Source: an uncultured Verrucomicrobiota bacterium
GTDB lineage: Bacteria; Verrucomicrobiota; Kiritimatiellia; RFP12; UBA1067
Direction: 5' to 3'
Length of the DNA stretch: 11,297 bases
NCBI GenBank assembly: GCA_945947925.1
Contig: CAMEZU010000040.1
Coordinates: 1-11,297 of the forward strand
The notes under the pieces: model-generated
Seen by the model: only the letters and a program-made list of their open reading frames with translations
The model's database searches: none
Told to the model about the DNA's origin: nothing
Shown here: piece after piece, positions 8,860 to 11,297 of the stretch
Layout of the letters: every line of letters starts with the position of its first letter
Position numbering within the stretch: the first letter of the stretch is position 1
Made by a program: the position numbers and the translations under genes

Positions 8860-8868
8860 TGGTATAAT
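8860..8868 (+). promoter_or_regulatory. extended -10 promoter of the rhamnulokinase transcript
   Basis: TGGTATAAT gives a perfect TATAAT (8863-8868) with the TG extension at 8860-8861. The expected start is near 8875, leaving a leader of about 78 nt before the small ORF at 8953. No convincing -35 is present; its position would overlap the ftsH -10 box, so the two polymerases should compete. The leader holds a possible small hairpin (GGCG 8890-8893 with CGCC 8899-8902) and complementary CGATG/CATCG segments at 8880-8884 and 8917-8921. Confidence 0.65.
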
Positions 8869-8952
8869 TTAGGGCGTCCCGATGGTGGCGGCGGAGGTCG
8901 CCGGCGGGATTTCGGGCATCGTTTGGAACCAAGCGGGAAAGGGAGCGTAACG

Positions 8953-9045
8953 ATGAAGAAGACGATGGTGATGACGGGGGGCGCGCTGGCGGCCGCGTGT
9001 GCGGCACCGGCCGCGTGCGTCTGGAGCGGGAGGTCCGTGACATGA
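8953..9045 (+). CDS. 30-codon small ORF upstream of and overlapping the rhamnulokinase gene
   Basis: A short ORF starting at ATG 8953 with a strong AAAGGGAG (8938-8945) 7 nt upstream. Its TGA overlaps the rhamnulokinase ATG in ATGA. The 30-residue product begins MKKTMVMTGGALAAACAAP and then has AACVWSGRSVT. A basic start and an Ala-rich hydrophobic stretch look like a signal peptide or tiny membrane peptide. The two cysteines do not make a convincing lipobox, because Ala or Pro stands where Leu or Val is expected. It might be a leader peptide that couples or tunes rhamnulokinase translation, or the stub of a lost secreted-protein gene. I do not recognise it. Confidence 0.5.
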   Translation: MKKTMVMTGGALAAACAAPAACVWSGRSVT

Positions 9046-10478
9046 AGCGCTATCTCGCGATCGACATCGGCGCCAGTTCGGGCCGTCACATCCTCGGTTC
9101 CGTCGTTGACGGAAAGATCACGCTCGAGGAGGTCTACCGCTTCGAGAACGGACAGGTCCGCAAGGACGGACACGACTGCTGGGACATCGAGGCGCTCGTC
9201 GCCTCGGTGAAAGCCGGCATCGACGCGGGACTTGCGCTCGCCGCCGAACGCGGCGACACGGTCGAATCCATCGGCATCGACACCTGGGGCGTCGACTTCG
9301 TCCTCCTCGACGGGCGGGGCGAGCTCGTCTCCGACGCCGTCGCCTACCGCGACGCGCGCACGGCCGGGGCGGATGCCGAGATCGAGGCCTCCGTCCTCTC
9401 CTTCGCGGACCTCTACGCCCGCGCGGGCATCCAGAAGACGAGCTTCAACACGATCTACCAGCTCTGGGCGCTCAAGAAGGAGCATCCGGAGCAGCTCGCG
9501 AAGGCCGCGCACTTCCTGATGGTGCCGGAGTACCTCAACTACCGCCTCACCGGGAACATCGTCCACGAGTACACCGACTCCTCGACGACTTCGCTCCTCG
9601 ACGCGGCGAAGAAGGACTGGGACTACGACCTCATCGCGAAGCTCGGCCTTCCGACGGGCCTTTTCGGAAAGCTCGAGATGCCGGGCGCGACCGTCGGCGC
9701 GTACAAGGGCGTGAAGGTCGTCCTCCCCGCCCTGCACGACACGGGCAGCGCCTACCTCGCCGTCCCGGCGCGCGACGACCGGGCGGTCTACCTCTCGAGC
9801 GGCACCTGGTCGCTCCTCGGCGTCGAGAACGAGCGGGCCATCACGACACCCGAGAGCTGCGCGGCGAACTTCACCAACGAGGGCGGCGCGTGGGGACGCT
9901 ACCGCTACCTCAAGAACATCATGGGATCCTGGATCATCCAGTCGATCCGCCGCGAGCTCAACGGCGTCAGCTACGTCGAGGGCAAGGGACGCGACGCGAC
10001 CGAGGCGGCGCTTCGGGCGATCGGCGACTACGAACCGGGCCGGAAGTACTCGTTCGACGACCTCGAGCAGGCCGCCCGCGCGGCCGCGGGCTACGCGACG
10101 ACGGTCGACGTCAACGCGCAGGGCTTCCTGAACCCCGCCTCGATGGTCGGCGAGGTGCTGGCCGAGGCCGCGAAGTCCGGCGCTGCGCCGAAGACGGTCG
10201 GCGAGCTCATGCAGTGCGTCTACCGCTCGCTCGCGAAGGGCTACGCCGACGCGATCGCCAACCTCTCGCGGATCACCGGCAAGGCCTACACGTCCGTCAA
10301 CATCGTCGGCGGCGGCAGCAAGGACCGCTACCTGAACGAGCTGACGGCCGAGGCGACCGGCCTCGAGGTCTTCACCGGACCGACGGAAGGAACCGCCATC
10401 GGCAACCTCATCGTCCAGATGATCGTCGGCGGCGAATTCGCCGATCTCGCCGAGGCCCGCAGGGCCATCGTCCGCTGA
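9042..10478 (+). CDS. rhaB: rhamnulokinase (FGGY-family carbohydrate kinase)
   Basis: Phosphorylates L-rhamnulose to L-rhamnulose 1-phosphate with ATP, the second step of L-rhamnose breakdown, in the cytoplasm. The 478-residue protein has the characteristic RhaB N-terminus YLAIDIGASSGRHILG (ATP-phosphate loop) and IGIDTWGVDFVLLD. It also has ALHDTGSAYLAVPA with Asp233 as likely catalytic base, YLSSGTWSLLGVE, and the C-terminal VGGGSKDRYLNEL and GPTEGTAIGN blocks of the nucleotide site. The ATG at 9042 follows GGGAGGT (9028-9034) by 7 nt and starts exactly at the family N-terminus; an in-frame earlier start at 8997 adds non-homologous residues. No isomerase, aldolase or rha regulator is in view, so the pathway would be completed elsewhere. 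A fuculokinase or another FGGY sugar specificity is a less likely alternative. Confidence 0.93.
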   Translation: MKRYLAIDIGASSGRHILGSVVDGKITLEEVYRFENGQVRKDGHDCWDIEALVASVKAGIDAGLALAAERGDTVESIGIDTWGVDFVLLDGRGELVSDAVAYRDARTAGADAEIEASVLSFADLYARAGIQKTSFNTIYQLWALKKEHPEQLAKAAHFLMVPEYLNYRLTGNIVHEYTDSSTTSLLDAAKKDWDYDLIAKLGLPTGLFGKLEMPGATVGAYKGVKVVLPALHDTGSAYLAVPARDDRAVYLSSGTWSLLGVENERAITTPESCAANFTNEGGAWGRYRYLKNIMGSWIIQSIRRELNGVSYVEGKGRDATEAALRAIGDYEPGRKYSFDDLEQAARAAAGYATTVDVNAQGFLNPASMVGEVLAEAAKSGAAPKTVGELMQCVYRSLAKGYADAIANLSRITGKAYTSVNIVGGGSKDRYLNELTAEATGLEVFTGPTEGTAIGNLIVQMIVGGEFADLAEARRAIVR

Positions 10479-10489
10479 GCGGCGATTTG

Positions 10490-10498
10490 TGATATAAT
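10490..10498 (+). promoter_or_regulatory. extended -10 promoter of pheS
   Basis: TGATATAAT (hexamer 10493-10498) is the same extended -10 as in front of ftsH. The expected start is near the A at 10505, giving a leader of about 17 nt with GAGGA (10511-10515) 6 nt before the ATG. No good -35 is seen. It lies 12 bp after the rhamnulokinase stop with no intrinsic terminator between, so some read-through is possible. The leader is too short for a Phe leader-peptide attenuator or T-box. Confidence 0.7.
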
Positions 10499-10521
10499 AC
10501 GCAGACTTTCGAGGAAGAACA

Positions 10522-11297
10522 ATGACTCTGGCAGAACTTGAGATTGCGAAGGCGGAGAGCCTGAAGGAGATTGCCGCGGCGGCTGACGCGGCGGCGGTCG
10601 AAACCCTGCGTGTGAAGTATGTCGGCCGCAACGGCTCGATCCCGGCCCTCATCAAGGCGATGAAGGACGTTCCGAAGGAGGAGCGTCCCGCGTTCGGCAA
10701 GGCCGTCCAGGCCTGGCGCGCCGAGGTGGAGGCCGCGCTCGCGGCGAAGGGCGGCGCCGCCGCCGCCGAGAAGAAGGTCGACGCCGACCTGACGCTCCCC
10801 GGCCGCTGGCGGGGCCTCGGCGTGAAGCATCCGCTCTCGCGCGTCATTGAGGAGTCCGCCGCGATCTTCGCGCGGCTCGGCTTCACCGTCGCGGACGGTC
10901 CCGAGCTCGAGAACAAGTTCAACAACTTCACGGCGCTCAACACGCCCGCGCACCATCCGTCGCAGGATCGCAGCGACACGTTCTGGTTCGGCGAGGACTG
11001 CCTCCTGCGCACCCAGACGTCGCCCGTGCAGATCCGCACGATGATGGGCAACAAGCCGCCCGTGCGCGTTATCTGCCCCGGCCGCACCTACCGCCGCGAC
11101 ACGACGGACGCGACCCACTCGGCGAACTTCCACCAGATCGAGGGCCTCTACGTCGACACGAAGCCCGTGTCGCTCGCGGACCTCAAGTCGGTGCTCGCGT
11201 ACTTCGCGAAGGAGATGATGGGCGACGGCGTCACCGTGCGCTTCCGTCCCCACTTCTTCCCGTTCACCGAGCCGTCCGTCGAGGTCGACTTCACCTG
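10522..11297 (+). CDS. pheS: phenylalanyl-tRNA synthetase alpha subunit, 3' partial
   Basis: Catalytic subunit of the PheS2-PheT2 enzyme that charges tRNA-Phe; a class II aminoacyl-tRNA synthetase. About 258 codons are present before the right edge, roughly three quarters of the usual length. An N-terminal helical region (1 to about 85) with KYVGRNGSIPALIKAMKDVP is the typical tRNA-binding coiled-coil arm. Then come the motif-1 region KHPLSRVIEESAAIFARLGF, ADGPELENKFNNFTALNTP, LLRTQTSPVQIRTM and motif 2 GRTYRRDTTDATHSANFHQIEGL, ending in FFPFTEPSVEVDFTC. Motif 3 lies beyond the window. The ATG has GAGGA 6 nt upstream and its own promoter. pheT would be expected to the right but cannot be seen. 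Confidence 0.97.
   Translation, partial: MTLAELEIAKAESLKEIAAAADAAAVETLRVKYVGRNGSIPALIKAMKDVPKEERPAFGKAVQAWRAEVEAALAAKGGAAAAEKKVDADLTLPGRWRGLGVKHPLSRVIEESAAIFARLGFTVADGPELENKFNNFTALNTPAHHPSQDRSDTFWFGEDCLLRTQTSPVQIRTMMGNKPPVRVICPGRTYRRDTTDATHSANFHQIEGLYVDTKPVSLADLKSVLAYFAKEMMGDGVTVRFRPHFFPFTEPSVEVDFT

Larger units (their letters stand above)
8835..8868. promoter_or_regulatory. 34-bp interrupted palindrome spanning both divergent -10 boxes
   Basis: The left arm ATTATATCAAAA (8835-8846) matches the reverse complement of the right arm TTTTGGTATAAT (8857-8868) at 11 of 12 positions, around a 10-bp spacer. Each arm contains one -10 box plus CAAAA. The symmetry extends beyond what the two TATAAT boxes alone require, so it may be an operator for a dimeric regulator as well as a bidirectional promoter. 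Confidence 0.55.

Noticed and set aside
8828..9043. N-terminal extension of ftsH to an in-frame ATG at 9043
   Set aside because: The extra 72 residues are Arg/Pro/Ser-rich, lie antisense to the rhaB leader, and would require translation through the promoter's -10 box; the family start is at MEKKSQ.
8841..11087. Long minus-strand open frame opposite rhaB and pheS
   Set aside because: An antisense shadow: low-complexity Arg/Val/Asp-rich translation, while the plus strand encodes two clear enzymes.

Overview
The window is a GC-rich bacterial chromosomal segment made of housekeeping and cell-envelope genes. I see no phage, transposon, CRISPR or RNA gene. The gene set points to a Gram-negative-type bacterium. 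The CPxC...CPxC zinc-ribbon miniprotein, the heavily Ala/Pro-padded envelope proteins and the gene order suggest the PVC superphylum (Kiritimatiellota, Lentisphaerota or Verrucomicrobiota), perhaps host-associated given the rhamnose kinase. That placement is inference; a 16S or marker-gene search would be needed.

Layout. (1) The left edge cuts a plus-strand D-Ala-D-Ala carboxypeptidase (3-884). It converges, with a 12-bp gap, on a long minus-strand block. (2) Read in its own direction, the minus block (8827 down to 897) is ftsH, cdaA, a short YbbR/CdaR-like membrane protein, ftsK, a RodZ-like protein, a zinc-ribbon miniprotein and a membrane-anchored DNA/RNA endonuclease. Junctions are 4-bp ATGA overlaps or gaps of 2-4 bp until the rodZ/zinc-ribbon boundary. 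There a near-consensus promoter sits over the last codons of rodZ, so the last two genes can be expressed separately. (3) A 125-bp divergent promoter region (8828-8952) drives ftsH leftwards and a rhamnulokinase rightwards. It holds two mirrored TATAAT boxes inside a 34-bp interrupted palindrome. (4) The rhamnulokinase is preceded by a 30-codon ORF with a good ribosome binding site and an ATGA overlap. (5) After a further extended -10 promoter comes pheS, cut by the right edge.

How the genes fit together. The minus operon groups membrane proteolysis (FtsH), c-di-AMP synthesis (CdaA and a cut-down partner), chromosome segregation at division (FtsK) and cell-shape control (RodZ), with a cell-wall peptidase next door. 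This is an envelope, division and turgor neighbourhood. No clearly new system is evident. The points most worth a second look are the hexanucleotide repeat at the 3' end of ftsH that runs almost to the cdaA start, the CdaR-like protein without its YbbR repeats, the symmetric divergent promoter with a probably leaderless ftsH mRNA, and the small ORF coupled to the rhamnulokinase.
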